NCBI GenBank assembly: GCA_009760855.2
Contig: WPIO01000135.1
Coordinates: 808,001 to 872,000, forward strand
DNA length: 64,000 nucleotides
From: Cristatella mucedo
Taxonomy: Eukaryota; Bryozoa; Phylactolaemata; Cristatellidae
Direction: 5' to 3'
In this document: one piece after another, positions 39,947 through 53,100 of the stretch
How the letters are laid out: each line of letters opens with the position of its first letter
How positions within the stretch are numbered: position 1 is the first letter of the stretch
Translations under genes and position numbers: made by a program
The notes under the pieces: model-generated
Told to the model about the DNA's origin: nothing
The model's input: only the letters and a program-made list of their open reading frames with translations
Databases searched by the model: none

Positions 39947-40841
39947 ATGAGTGGCAAAAAGGGAGATATTCTATTAATTTGCATATGTAGCTGCAAAGGT
40001 ACTCTCTCATTGCTGACGTTGAACAATGAAATGCTAGAACTTGGAACACTTTAAACAGGCTTGAAATTTAAAAGAATTTTTCCTAGGTTTGCAACGGCAT
40101 TCCAGCAGCTTGGGCTCTCTATACTACGCCCGAATTGACAAATGGTGCTTGCGGTGCTTCCGGTGATTTCGCTTGGCGTAGCTGAGTTGGCGTGTTGGAA
40201 AGCTGCAAGATTAATCAAGCTTTACCGTTTTTTTTAAATGGCTTCAAATTAACGGAAGACCTTAAATTAGAAGTCATTACATGCATTGAATGAATACCAA
40301 TTAAGATCCAGAATCAGCAGAAGCTGAATGAAAAAACATTCTCAACGAGCTGTAGAGACGCCACCAAATGCATTCACATTGACCTTAATTCGAGGTGAGC
40401 ACCTCAATCGGTGGCACAAACCAGCACGGTAAATGAATTTTAATCATTACTCTTATCGCATGAAACTACACCATTAATAACCGGAGTTCTCAGTTTGCTG
40501 TTTCCTCTTGACTAAAATGAGTCATGAGCTAACTTGCCTTTGCTTACCCACTACTAGCCGACTTACCCCCTTAAACCAGTTAATTTCAAGTTTCAAATTT
40601 CTGAAATTAAACCCTTGCCTTAAAAAACAAGATACGAGATTCTACACACGTTTTGACCGATATTTAAATGCAAGCTGCATGTCCTAGACAAGAAATAAAA
40701 AATACTTACTACACCAAGCAAAGACATAACGTCTAGCTTCCTGGACCACTGCTCTAAATATTGAGTAAAGACTGGCATGGGTTCAACGATGTGATCGCGC
40801 CAACAAATAAATCTCAGGTAGACACGACATCCTTCAGGTTA

Positions 40842-40847
40842 TTTATT
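40842..40847 (-). other. Candidate polyadenylation signal for RNF146
   Basis: AATAAA on the minus strand (TTTATT on plus), about 355 bases past the RNF146 stop. It is a plausible cleavage signal because nothing else coding intervenes. Motif only. Confidence 0.3.
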
Positions 40848-41201
40848 ACTACACAGCTCAGTGTAGGATTTTCGTCAATTAGACGACAGTCGATAGAAAA
40901 CCCAGAACCACCCCGACCGAATCAAGAGCTCACTGGTCAAACAGCACAAGCACTTGTTGTCTTGAGCAAGTTATTCCATAACAAAATCTGCTGGGCCACA
41001 GGGTGAATCAAACTTCTCGACCACCACAGAGTGCAGCATGCCAGAAGTCGCAAATCACCTTTCTTGGAACACTAAATGCCTATTCGTTTTGACAACAGTG
41101 TATGGAGATGCTTGATGACGGCTGCTTCAGTCATTGACGTTTTTTTGGTTTTGATCGTCCAGATCCACTATCAAATAATCAGCGAATGCAAAAACTCTAT
41201 A

Positions 41202-44200
41202 TCAGACATAGTCATGTGCTCGATCATCGGACATGCTGAGGGCAGCCACTAAAACATTAACGTCTGCATCTTCTGACCTGTGGCTGCGCTGCCGGCTGCG
41301 CTGTCTTGCAGAGGTGCTCCTGAACTGCTCGTCTCGAGGTGCTGCTGCCTCCTCAATCTCTGCCCGACGTGAAGCACGAGTATAAGCAGGCTGATCTGTA
41401 ACTACAGACGAGTGCTGTCCAGCATTATCACTCTCCTGAGGAGACACGGGCAATGCTGGTGAGCTCTCACTAGGACGACTACGTCCCGATTGAGCTACGT
41501 CGCCTGGTAACAAGCACAAGCTTTGTTCTCGGATGCCTGGCTCTCGAAAGTTCGACGGTTGCTGCAACTTATTTGGTTCAACGAGGGCATCATTACTTGA
41601 GGAACCGCAGGGCCCAGCTGTAGAGGCTTCCAAGGCGCACGCTGCATTATCGTCCACTTTGGATTGCGTGCCCGATGCGCTGCAATCGTCACAACGAAGT
41701 CCTGCTGCAGGCAGTCTAAGACCGGCAACGCCCACCCTGTCTCCTATAGAGATTATATCCCTTTTAATCCGTCTATACACGGTCCTGTCCGTCTTTCGAT
41801 GCTGAATCATATCTTTGAAATTGATGACGTACACATAACCTGCAATAAGTCTGTCAAATACGGCTTCACGATCTTGCTGATACACAGCTTCAAGCTCATC
41901 GCTATCCCTTTGCTGGTACTGCCACCAGCCGGATGTTTTTGCCTGGTAAAACCAAGCGAACCGCTCAGGACTGGAGTCCTGTGGACGAAACGACTCCCCA
42001 TTGAGGATCTGTGGGTTGTCCAAAAACTCTGCCGGTATAGGCCTTCGGCAATATGCACAAGTCCCACTGCGGTTTGCAATGCCTTTGATGCACAAGTAGC
42101 AGAACACGTGGTCGCACGGAAGTCTGGCTGGGTGCTCACATCGCTGAAGGCAAATGCCACAATCTGCAAACATAAACAAAACATGAGTGCACTAAACCCA
42201 AAACGATGACCAGATGCGATAGCCTACAGGCCCACACACATATATACATACCGCATACAACCATGGTGGCACAGTGGCTGTATATGGCAATACATACAAG
42301 GCCAACCAATTAGGATGTGAGAAACAAAAGTATAAAAAAAGTCATTCGTATACCAACTCAAAGTGGTGAGCCGTGATGGCACACTAGGTAAGGCGGTTGC
42401 TTTCACGACCTAGGTCCCGAGGTCGTGGGTTCGATTTCTGCGGTGGGTTCGATTTCTGCGGTGGGCGATTCTTTATCGCCACTGCAAGCTGTGGTGAAAG
42501 CCGTAAAGGCTCTTCTGTCGCTATACAAAAAGAGGCTGTTTAATCAGCTGGGAAAAAGAAAAAAAAGAGAACTTCAATGCTATCCTGGTGCTTTACATAT
42601 ACCAAAGGGTTCAAGTCAACGACCTTGGTCGTTATAGGCAATTCTCACTTACCATCAAGCTCGTGGGTGGCAGGTTGGGGGGAGGGGCAAAACGGAAGGC
42701 AAACCGAAAGCTGATAATTAATTATCATCAATAGAAGCCCAGGCAGCCCCTACCCAGTAACCGCCAGGTATCCAAGGCTACCAAGCTTTGACATTTTCTT
42801 GAAGGCTGCAGGGTAGCACAACTTCAGCAAGAGCAGATTGATTGGGGTTTCTTTCAGGATGACCGGCATTTATATAATGCTAAAATGGCTGCTGGGCGGT
42901 GCATCTTAGGAGGTGATATGATGCATTGGTTTCTAGAGGAGCGATCGCTTTCCTCCCAAGGGTGGCCATATTTTTAGAGCTCGGGAGCAAATCTCTTAGG
43001 TATGTCTAGCGAGGTGTGCTGGGTGGCATGCCTTCTATGCACAGCTTGGGCTCTCCAAGTGGCCAGCACCGATTTTTTTTTGGTGTTCTTTATACACAGT
43101 GCACTTTCAGTCTCTCCACACGCAGGGGGGGGGGACACCCGATATATATATTTCAAGTTTACAGTGTCTAATCAGCTCAGGTCTAAAGGGCTACCGTGTG
43201 GAGCAAGCACCTTAGGCTTACAGAACATGGTCAGATTTTTAGAGCCTACCATTTGTTTGGATTGGGAGTTAAAAAAGGAATGCAGCATGGCACACGTTTG
43301 GTGGCATTCAGCATTAGTAGTGTCTATCTGCCTGGATGTGGAGGCTCACAGAGCTAGACACCCTTCGGTGAGCCGTAATGGCACACACTAGTTGAGGCGG
43401 TTGCTTTTCACGACCTCGGTTCCAAAGTCGTGGGTTCGAATCCTGCAGTGGGCGAATCTATATTGCCAGTGCCATCGGTGGTGATAGCCGTAAAGGCTCT
43501 TCTGTGGCTATACAAGTGCTGGGTAACTCAGTTTCGATATCACTCGGCAACAGGATACAATCAGACTATTACAAGTAACGAAGGCTTGACGGCACTGCTC
43601 AAATCTAGAGCTTGGCTAAAAGCAGAGGCTAATCCCTTATTTAACAGGCTGGTGTGCCATCTAGACGAATTACAGCTACCTGTGCAGTTCCTGAGAGGTG
43701 CACACACTCTGGGACGCACCGAGAAAAGGCTGGCGTGGCCATGGCAACCAGTACAGGCCTTAACTGCACAAGTGGCCCCAGGATCTTCGCCCAGGGGTTA
43801 GGTGCTAGCGTTCCACGACCCGGGTCGTTGGTTCGAGTCGTGCAGCATGCAATACTTTATTAACCACAGGGTAAGCAGTGGTGAGAGCCATTAGGGGTTT
43901 TGTGTTGCTCTATAGGTGAGACTGTTTATTCAACAAACCGTATTCAGGCCTGAAACTTGTTAACGATCGGAGCAGCACCAAATGTGGTAGAAAATCCTGT
44001 GGAACGAAAGCCAAGGCCTACAAGATGACCCCGAAGGCTATTTCGGAGATCAACCCAATCCCATGTCCTCTGATCTTAATTTACAATGAAAAGCTGAGAG
44101 GATCGGAATCAAAACATTTTTGCTATAACAATCCTACCTGTTTCTTTCCGTGAATATTGAATATGCTTATCATATCGGCATATAGAATTTGGCTGCCACA

Positions 44201-46780
44201 ATATATTTTTCTAGCACAGCAACCAGAGCTGCTACTGCTTAAAAAAGTAATCTGAAATCAGAGCTGTACACGGTCCATATTAGCCACGACGATGCCACTC
44301 CATATTTCCCGAGCATATGTGTTAAGCTATTAGGCAGACGGCAGTAATGTATCAAAAGACATCAATACAATCAGTTTGAAGCAGCTATCCGGACTGTCGG
44401 CATAATCACATCCCTGCACAATAAGGTCTGACAGAAGGCCCCTTGCATCTGCGGCATGGTGGGCCACGCATTTATTTCCTGACACATCCAGTTACCAAAG
44501 CAAGATACTGACCAGGCTAGGTCGCGGATTCGAGTCCTGAAGCAGGCAATCTATTACTACCCACTGAAAGGGAGGGATATGATAATAGGTACTCAGGTTT
44601 CCATGTCGTTGCTGTGTGTGCGTGCGCAGGGGGGGGGGGCTGTTGAATTACCCGACCTTTAGCTTAGGTTTACTTTAATTTTCTTTCTTGTTAACAAACA
44701 CACAAAGTACAAAATGAACTGTCACATGCAATTGTGCTCAAAGAGGAGAGAAAATGGTGCATGCTTACACCCTTGGGCCTTACAACTTGCCAAATGATGT
44801 AGGCTGGTTATTGCCAGCTGTGACGATAGCGACCCAGATACTCGCAGCAGCGAAGTGGCTACCACCAAGAAAATGACAGCTACAAATACTCAGCACAACC
44901 AATCTTAAGAAAATAGCACTAGAGGTCCCATAGGAAATAACGCACACCATAGATCAATTAGAATAGACAAATTTCTTGCATACTGTTTTTTGCGGCAGCA
45001 GTCTCCGGGAGTTTTGATATAAAATATCAACGTTGAAGGAATCAGCAGGCAACCGGAGTAGCAAAACTCAAGTGAGTCAGACAATGACAATCACCTAGCA
45101 TTTCTCAATTGCTGATCAAAAGAGACGTAGCCACGAGTCAAGTTCTCGTGAATATCATCTCGGATGGTGATGGACAAATGCTTCAAGATTTGGCACTAGC
45201 CGAGCTAGCTGCTTTTGCACAAGTTCAGTGTTAATGTCACACCGGTTCATGCAAATAAATGAAGCCTCCCAAGGCTGTATGCTAGCTACTGATTGCGTAT
45301 ATGTACCGAGCTCTGATAGCAACAGGCTCAATACAATGACAATCCACAATAAACAATGTCAGCCTACCACTGGTCCTGTCTGCTACACAAAGGTATAGAC
45401 TTATCCACAAGTCAAGATCTTTAGCTAAAAATTTCAAAATTTAAACCCGGTTTTCACAACCGTCGTCATTTAACAAGAGGCATGGCAAACAAAAAGTAGT
45501 CGAGCATGCATGCATTTAAAACTAATCGGTTGGGGGGCACACAAAGGACCAATGGCAGCAGTCACATGGTTAGCCCTCCTTGCTATAAATCCTAACAATA
45601 ATAATACATTTGTATGGTGCCTTGAGAGAACTAAATCTTTTTAGGAACTTTACACATGCTATAAAGAAATTATAACCAAATGATTAGTTGTAACATTCAC
45701 AATGTCATTAAGTATAACATTGTTAGATCGGACATGCACAGGGTCAACGTATGGTTAGTAGCAGCAGGAACAGTGTCAGCCCGCAAAAGCACACAGATAA
45801 CGATTCACAAGGACCGACTAAATGTTTCAATAAAAAGGTGTTCTAAGCTTATAGAACTGCTTTACCAGTTTCAGCCTCCTCGCGCTCTCAGGTCCAGTAT
45901 GGACAATAAATTAGCTGTTCAATCCTCCATTTAAAGACTGTTGGCAACAGAAGCTTTTGCTCTGCAGGTCCTAGACTGTGGAACTCACTTCCACAGTTCT
46001 TACGCAACGACATCTTCCGACTATAGCACATCCTATCCAGCCGTCCTGAGCTGCCATTCCATGGTACTCACTACCTCACCTGCTCTCCTGTCTCAGCTAT
46101 CCTTCCCACTTTCTCTTTGTTGCATAAGATAACGTCTGTTGGCTACCGAATGCGTACCGAAAGCAACTTAAGCTGTGAGAGCGCTATAATTAACTAACAC
46201 GCGCATAGCCCTAGTGGCTTTGTGGAGTTACAGACGGAGATACATTACTTACAATTAGAAGGCCTACTGAAAACAGCCTCTAGCTCAACCTGGCCGGCGA
46301 GCTGAATGCTTCAGGCTTTGCTGACCGGGCTATAGACTCCACGGTACAAATTCACCAAGGACATATATACGAACGTTTCACATTGGAGAAATTATAAAGC
46401 GCCACATCAGTTAAGCCGGTCACCATGCAGAATGCATTGACAGGCAAAGACGCCTGATTGCGCACGATTCGCACGCAATTTCCACTGATGATACCAATTG
46501 GATCAAAAAAGATACATCTAGAAAGCGAGAAGATATATACCGAAACGGACCGATGTATAAGATAAACGCTGGTCGAGGGCGCGAGCCACACACTGCGGCA
46601 AGCGCGAAATGGCACACGACCCGGGACCAACGCAGCAACGAGTAACGAAGTCAGCGTGACAACAATAATTGGAAGCACGATAAGAAAGACAATTTGATTA
46701 CCGAATGTATCTAGAGCCTTGGCCATCTCGGCGGTCATCTTCTCTGATTGAGAGACGGATCCCCGCAATCTTCGACTCAT
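41202..46780 (-). CDS. RNF146: E3 ubiquitin-protein ligase RNF146 (Iduna), RING + WWE, 2 exons, 346 aa
   Basis: Poly-ADP-ribose-dependent E3 ligase that ubiquitinates PARylated proteins such as axin and tankyrase. Exon 2 (42163-41202, stop 41204-41202) holds almost everything. A C3HC4 RING has C28, C31, C43, H45, C48, C51, C62 and C65 (CGICLQRC, CDHVFCYLC). A WWE domain runs from about residue 93 to 165 (FAWFYQ, GWWQY, LIAGYVYVINFKDMIQ, IKRDI). The GVAGLRL signature follows, then a Ser/Gln-rich low-complexity tail. Exon 1 (46780-46702) gives a 26-residue N-terminus beginning MSRRLRG; its donor TTCG|GTAATC leaves phase 1, which fits the TTTGCAG acceptor at 42164 and completes Asp27 before the RING. 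The total resembles the 359-aa human protein. Met15 is a second possible start. An unspliced alternative would start at ATG 42173. Exon 1 placement is inferred from phase, splice signals and the shared promoter with EIF3E. The 4.5-kb intron carries SINE and LINE pieces. Confidence 0.9.
42366..42550 (+). mobile_element. SINE-A with tandemly duplicated B box
   Basis: Same family, in RNF146 intron 1, antisense to that gene. The 18-bp unit GGGTTCGATTTCTGCGGT occurs twice in tandem (42427-42444 and 42445-42462), so this copy has two B boxes. Confidence 0.85.
42560..42645 (-). mobile_element. SINE-B fragment
   Basis: AAGAGAACTTCAATGCTATC through GTCAACGACCTTGGTCG; adjoins the SINE-A copy at 42.4 kb. 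Confidence 0.55.
43378..43515 (+). mobile_element. SINE-A, 3'-truncated copy
   Basis: Head with GTGAGCCGTAATGG, box B GTGGGTTCGAATCCTG and the GGTGATAGCCGTAAAGG body. The AAAGAGGCTG tail is missing after GGCTATACAAG. Somewhat diverged; RNF146 intron 1. Confidence 0.8.
43797..43940 (+). mobile_element. Old SINE-A-like copy
   Basis: Contains CACGACCCGGGTCGTTGG, GTTCGAGTCGTGC, an ATACTTTATTAACCAC body and a GCTCTATAGGTGAGACTG tail; RNF146 intron 1. Confidence 0.55.
45594..45842 (-). mobile_element. LINE-A 3' fragment in RNF146 intron
   Basis: AACAATAATAATACATTTG, GCCTTGAGAGAACTAAATC, GTTAGATCGGACATGCACAG. Confidence 0.6.
45843..46252 (+). mobile_element. LINE-B 3' end, diverged
   Basis: Sense reading gives LLYQFQPPRALRSSMDNKLA and a decayed LDCGTHF..., then a 3' UTR ending GGAGATACATTACTTAC. 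RNF146 intron 1, next to an antisense LINE-A fragment. Confidence 0.65.
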
Positions 46781-47173
46781 AAGGCGAGCTAGCTGCCTCC
46801 GCAGGCTTCTCGTGAACTGATCAGCCCGTCTCTGTCTGAACCAATCAGTTGTCAATAAATGCTATCAAAAGGCAGCCCCGTAGCTCAGCAGTTTAGCGAC
46901 CCTACTAATTTAGTGACCGGCGGCCTTATCGCGTAACTATGAACGGATATAGCAGGTTCGTTTATAAGAATCAGCGGGACACCGGAAGTAATGCATTTCA
47001 AAAACAAACAAATAAATAAGACATGCGAGATTTAGTAATTCAAGTCGAAGTATATAAATAATAATTATTTTACTTCGGTAATTTATACATGATTTACAGC
47101 AATGAATAAACTAATGATTATCTACCGGAAGCGGCCGACGGAACACGGCTCACACCGCGACCCGCGAGCAGAC
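46781..47173. promoter_or_regulatory. Bidirectional promoter between RNF146 and EIF3E
   Basis: Only 393 bp separate the two divergent start codons. The segment holds ACCGGAAGT at 46981-46989 and ACCGGAAGC at 47124-47132, both ETS/GABP-type sites, and CCAAT at 46841-46845. No TATA box is placed suitably for EIF3E. ETS sites in TATA-less divergent promoters are common for housekeeping gene pairs. The transcription starts are not visible from sequence. Confidence 0.6.
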
Positions 47174-50100
47174 ATGGCGGAGTTTGATCTAACGCCTCGT
47201 ATAGGGCAGTACCTCGACAGGCACCTCGTTTTCCCTCTGCTCGAATTCCTGTCGGCGAACAAGGTTTGTCTCCCTTACTGACTGATGTGCATGTTTCGTG
47301 CAGGCATACTTTTGAAGAGAGCCAGATGGCCATAGTGTTACCCATCGGTCTAACACATATGGACCTGCTACTTCCCGTATAGCTACTCCTTAGCAACTAT
47401 GTGCAATCGCTAGCGTACATCTGATGTGGTCTGCTAAGGTATTTCGATCCGAAAAAGTGGTTTCAAATCCTCGCCTTCTTGTTCAGTTCTTGCCTCATTT
47501 TTAGTTTTGCTGTGTTGGCGTTGGCGACCCGAGTCCCACGTGGCCAGGTTGATTGCTTGATGCTTGTGTTCTACGAATAGCTTTAACTGCTTCAAATTAC
47601 TCTCTTCAGTGGGGTAGAATGCCTTCAGAATGCCCAGTGCATGCGCTGACGATTGTGCGTCTTCGTTAGAGGAGTTAGCCTAACGGTCGCCAGGTCTGCA
47701 CCCACACAATGGCAGCTTCTGGGCTAATAGGACGAGAACCAAACTTAGTTCTTGACAGTCCGACTTGAACTTTCGCATGCCTAATTAAAATGATGAGTCC
47801 AAAGTGTTCCTCCGTGCTGCATTTAAAGCAATGTCATTAATGCCGGTGTCATGATTTCTGAATTAAACTGGGCCTTTAAAAGGAAACAAGATGTTACCTA
47901 GTCAGATAGCAATTGACCGTCGTGTCCTTCACTCCAGCATCTTTCATCACCACTGCTTATTAGGCGATAATTCCGTAACTCGTATGTCACAATGAGATGT
48001 TTCGCCCATTCAAGGTTATCGACCATGCCATGTTAGTTTTGCAGGCCAAGTTTTGAAGCAAAGCACCTGTCAAGATCAGGGTTTTTTCCACCGTAGGAAT
48101 ATGTGACATAGTTTTTAGTTTTGGAACAGCTTTGCATAGATAATTGGAGGCCACAATTGATGCAATTTATGCATAGCAAGTGTGCTAGGAGATCCGCCTT
48201 CAACCTGCATGCCCATGCTGATAATGGCACTAACGATTGCCATCCTTGTAGTGTCTATGAAAGGTGGTACATCGAAGGGTACGATTTTGTCATAAGCTGT
48301 ACCTGTGCTTTGATCCCCCTACCTGCCTTCTAGCATGTCGAACTCTATCCATTCCCTTGCTGTGTCTACTGCTGACATTTGCACTTATATGGCAACACAT
48401 GTTGTTAAATTGATTGATTAAAATAAAAGCAACTTGCTAGCTAGGGACAAACCTGGTGTTTAGAAGAAATGGGAATACCTTTACCTTGAAGTGGGCGTGG
48501 TCTGATCTGTAGCATCTGCCGTAAAATCTGGGTATACTATTTCAAAGTGAATTCACAAGATTTACACATCAGCTTCGGAAGTCAAGTCAGCGTGCTTTCA
48601 GCCATGTATCATTGTAAAATTTCGGCCCTACTTAAACAAGTGTATCACATCCAAGTTGGTTCATTCATTTGTGACAGCTTTTCTTGACTTTTGGGACTCA
48701 CTAGGTGCACGTCTTCCGGCCTGTGCTTTGAGACGCTTACGGTTGGTGCAAAACTCTGCAGCTAGTCTTGTCTGTAGTGAGCATCGTAATCGCCACATTG
48801 GACAGCTTTTCACCGACCTGCAGTTGCTCCCCATCAAGTAGTGTGTCGACTTTTCACTCACTTTTAGGTCTCTTCATCCACTTGCTCCAGCCTGCTTATC
48901 GGAATTATTTCACCATCAGGCTAGGCATCGTACCAACCACTTCTGACTCAAGCTGTTTAGCTGGTCCTTCACACCAGCCACAAATCCTTTAGTGATTACT
49001 TGTCCTTTGATATTGGAGGCGGGGTTCTCGCTCTTCACAATCGAGATCATGGTTACGAATCCTACAGTGGGTGATCTTTTATCGCACGTCGCAAGCAGTG
49101 GTGATAGCCATCAAGGCCCTTCTGCCACTGCATAAATGAGGCTGTTGAGTCTGCTAACCTTATAACTTAACTTCGTCTTTTAGTCAAGCATGTGACTGAT
49201 AACAGGCCGTAGTCTCACTTTTGTTCATGTGGATGCTCACCGGTTAGCAACTGCCTCAGCAGTGAAACGGCAAGCCCGACAGTTTAGAACCCATCTAGAG
49301 CTTCTGTAACGCCAGCACTCATACAGGCGCATCGAAGGAGCATCGTGGGCTTACTCCCTTGCCAGAACACCAAGGAGGCTTCCTAGCCCACTCGCCCTTT
49401 CAGCCTTGTGATTGGCAGCCTTGGCATGGTCAAGGTTTGACCTTGGCTTAATCCTGGCCATGTCTATGCTAGCAGTAAAGATTATTATTTTACAGGCAGC
49501 CAGTGAATACATTTTTTGCTCTCTTGGATGTTGTCGCCCTACCATCGTAGGGTTTTTGCAAATGTCCTGTGTATTTGGCTCACCTTGGTGTTTCAACTGG
49601 GTTTGTCAGGCAGGGTCCTTGAACGTTGATAAGACTGCTCAATATGGCTTGTTGCTATCGCTTGAATAGATAAATAAATAAAATTTACTTGTATAGCGAC
49701 CTAAGGGATCTCTATTCAGGTGCTTCACATATGCCGTAGGGTTCGAACCCACGACCTTGTTCAGACTTCGGTCGGGGCGAGCACCCTATCCACAACCGGG
49801 CCAAGCCAGTTCAGTGGATCGCCACTTTTCTTCTTCTTACTTCTTGGAGAAACGGCATTGATAAGACCTGCCCGGTTTAGCATAGCAAGCAGCTTGCTGT
49901 GCTGCCTGTCGCATTTCAAAATTATGGTTCCTGCCTTTTGTGCATCCCGTAGATTCTGTTAATGGCCGCAGTAGCTGCTCTTAACGTATTCGAAAGTGAG
50001 AAGCCAGATTATGATTTGACCTTTTGCATCGTGTTTATAGCTTTTTTATAATTATTTTCTAGCACCTTGTCTGTCATACTGAGTCATGCCATGACTTGCT

Positions 50101-53100
50101 TGTGAAACTTTCATCAGTGGAAGCCAGTGGTTTCTATTATGGGCAGTTGGCAAGATGAAGTGAAAAACGTTTTTTGTTGTTGCTGTAGGCCAGTATTTAT
50201 GATGACATCAAATCGTGTAGTCTTGCTTTGTCATGGCCCATGCTTGCTCATTCGTGTTTAGGATTGCTGCTTGCTACCCGGCTTTAGAGTGAATACTTAA
50301 AACTTCATGCGGGTAGAATATAATTGAATATGTGGTTACTAGAGCTTAATCCAGCACGGCCGTGCTATTACACGCACTTTTTGAGATTCGCTGTATGCCA
50401 AAGCTTCGCACAGGCGTGGAGCATGCTATTGAAGACCGTCGAGCTCAGTGAGACTCAGTGCCTTTCTGCTGGAGTAGTCGGTGACGGTGTTACCTGTCTG
50501 CGGGCAAACGTAGTGTACCTCGGTACACGGCTATGTTGTCTGTGACCCTGCTATCAGACTGATGCAGACCTAAAAATTAATGATTTGCCTTAGCAATTTG
50601 CCATTAAGGCTAGTCCGTGTTCATGCCTCAATTTCAAAAGCTTCATTCAGAAGACTGCCTCTACAGCTAGCCATCACACCCGATCCCTATCCAAGATTAG
50701 AAGCTGTCTCCCACAGTGGCTTGTAAAAAATTTAACTAGCTCTTTAGTTCTGTCTCGGCTTGATTATTGTAATTCCCTTTTGGCTGGGCTACCAAAGAAA
50801 GCTAATATGCCACTACAGCGGACTATGAATATGGCGCCAAGGCTGGTCTTCAAGTCCCAGCGGTTTGAGCACGTGTCACCTTTGCTGAAAGAGCTAGGAT
50901 GGTTACCGGTTGAGCAAAGGATACGGAGCAAAGTTCTTACGCTGACCCACAAGGCCCGCCACGGCTTGTCTCCTTCATACCTAGCTGAACTGCTGCATCA
51001 GTTTCAGCCTGTTCGCACCCTCAGGTCCTGTGTGGACAATAAATTAGCTGTCCCATTCCTCCGCTTAAAGACAGTGGGCGACAGAAGCTTTAGCTTTGCA
51101 TGTCCTAGACTGTGGAACTCGCTTCCACAATTCTTACGCAACGACATCTACTCTCCAATTGCCGACTACTATGGCACATCTTTTTCAGCGGTCCTGAACT
51201 GCTACTGTTATGCTACTCACTACCTCAACTGCTCTCCTAACTCTGCTATGCTTCCCACTTTCTCTTTGTTGGGTGAGACGAAGTCTGTTGGCTACCGAAT
51301 GCGTGCCGAAAGCCGCTTAGGCTGTGAGTGCGCTATACAAAACTCTCCTGCGTAACACCCACATGGTCTTTATGAGTTTGTGGAGTTACTGACGGAGATA
51401 CATTACATTACATGCCATTATAATTCCTCTTGGCTGCTTGACTGATCACAGTTGTGGCTTATCTGATTTGCTATGCACCTTTAAGATTGATGCGTTTGGT
51501 TCATCTCTTTTATCAGCTTTACGATGAGCACGAAATGCTTAAAGGCAAACTTGACCTGCTCAGCAAAACAAACATGGTTGACTTCGCCATGGACGTCTGC
51601 AAGCAGCTTTATCCGGACACAGAAGCTCCTGAAGGTAGTTTGTCACAGCATATATCCATGCTGGAGATAGCATCCTCTTTAAATATCAGTTTAGCTGTGT
51701 TTCTGCTCAGATACTGCTTGTAGTAATGTTTTGTGCCTAGACCTGCTGCTTGTATGTTGTGCATTTTCCTGAACCTCTTTACTAAGACTTTTGGAGTCCT
51801 GCTATCACTAATGATGGGTTAGCTGTTCCGAATGAGGTATTGTTAATTAGTTATATAATAATCTTCATATGGCTATACCTAGCTCTGATTCTAATGTTCC
51901 CGACCCAAAGAATGACCCAACACTTTTTTATGCCCACTGATTGGAGCTGTAAAGAGGCAACCTTCGTCCCTCCAAACCTACACTTATTAAGAAAAAGCTT
52001 CATAATTGCTATTATGTTACCGTACATTCTAGTAAGCAACAAGATCGTATAAACAGGTACAGTCTAGTATGACATTTCAGTACCTTTATTATTTATAACT
52101 TGGATAATTGGTCACATCGTGATGTGAGCTTCAGTAGAAGCTGTTTAAAAGCTAACTAAATTCATTTATTTGGTTTGTGTTGTCAGCTGTCAGAATTCTT
52201 TTTCCCCATTTGTGAGATTCATGTTCACTCTTTTTGTGGCCTGTTTGCTAGCTGCAACTGCTCGAAATTTAGAAGCAGGCAGAGCTGAAGAACTTCTTGA
52301 TAGCTGATGATTAAGTGCTGCTTTGACTGTTACTCACATCCACTTACAAACATTTTTCTACACACAAAAGACCGAGTATACTGCAATAGAAAAACTCAAA
52401 GGATGTCGGCGCATGTGTATGGGTCCACAATGCAGTTTGTACAGTTAGTGGCCTACTTGTCCGGCAGTATCGAAGTGGCCTCATATAGTTATATTTTTGC
52501 TGCTAAATGTAACTCAAGAGTTTAAGATGGTCTGGTAAGACCTGCTATAATATGCTATAATAGGTAATCCTTTTTTTTTTCTTTTACCTCGAGCACTCTT
52601 GTCATGGCTTGTGTGAAAAGCATGGATTCACCCCAGTCTGTCCATTTAATCATTCGCCTTGTCATTGGCTTACTGGATGATATGGCCACCGTGCAAATTC
52701 AAGCTTGTCCTGCTGGTGGGTAGAGCGAGAACAGCTTTTCTTCTGTCCACTGTCTTCTGTGCTTAACCAATCTAAAGTGAGCTGTTTTGATGCTCTGCAA
52801 TTATGATTCTTCCTTGATGTTTATTCGATTTCTATTTGAGGTTCAGAAGCAGTGTGATTTGGGGATGCCTTGCAGTGAACTATGTTGGGAGCCATGCACG
52901 ATGTATTGTGCACAATGGCACGAAACGCTTAGAGCTGGTGCAGACCGATAGCCTTTCGAGCGCAATGCTGCTGTCTTGATGCGTTCACTGCCTATAATCT
53001 TTGGTTAGCCGAATCCAAAAACGCTACTCTCGAATCGAAGGCGTTTTTAATGGTGCGTCTGAATTCCCTTATCCTATTGTGAGCTATGTGGACTGGCCAA

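Noticed and set aside
40690-40745. Short minus-strand frame EQWSRKLDVMSLLGV before a GTAAGT
   Set aside because: Too short, with no partner exon found downstream.
45068-45170. Minus-strand exon-like frame (HLSITIRDDIHENLTRGYVS) with AG and GT borders
   Set aside because: It lies in the RNF146 intron, fits no family I recognise, and is not needed for the RNF146 frame. It could be a cassette exon but is unsupported.
46352-46701. Minus-strand frame continuing past RNF146 exon 1 with a membrane-like segment (IVFLIVLPIIVVTLTSLLVA)
   Set aside because: It is open by chance past the GT donor at 46701. Splicing at 46702 to 42163 restores a complete RING protein, which explains the locus better.
46872-46900. 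CCCCGTAGCTCAGCAGTTTAG, resembling the 5' end and A box of a tRNA
   Set aside because: No B box or matching acceptor stem follows, so at most a tRNA relic in the RNF146/EIF3E promoter.
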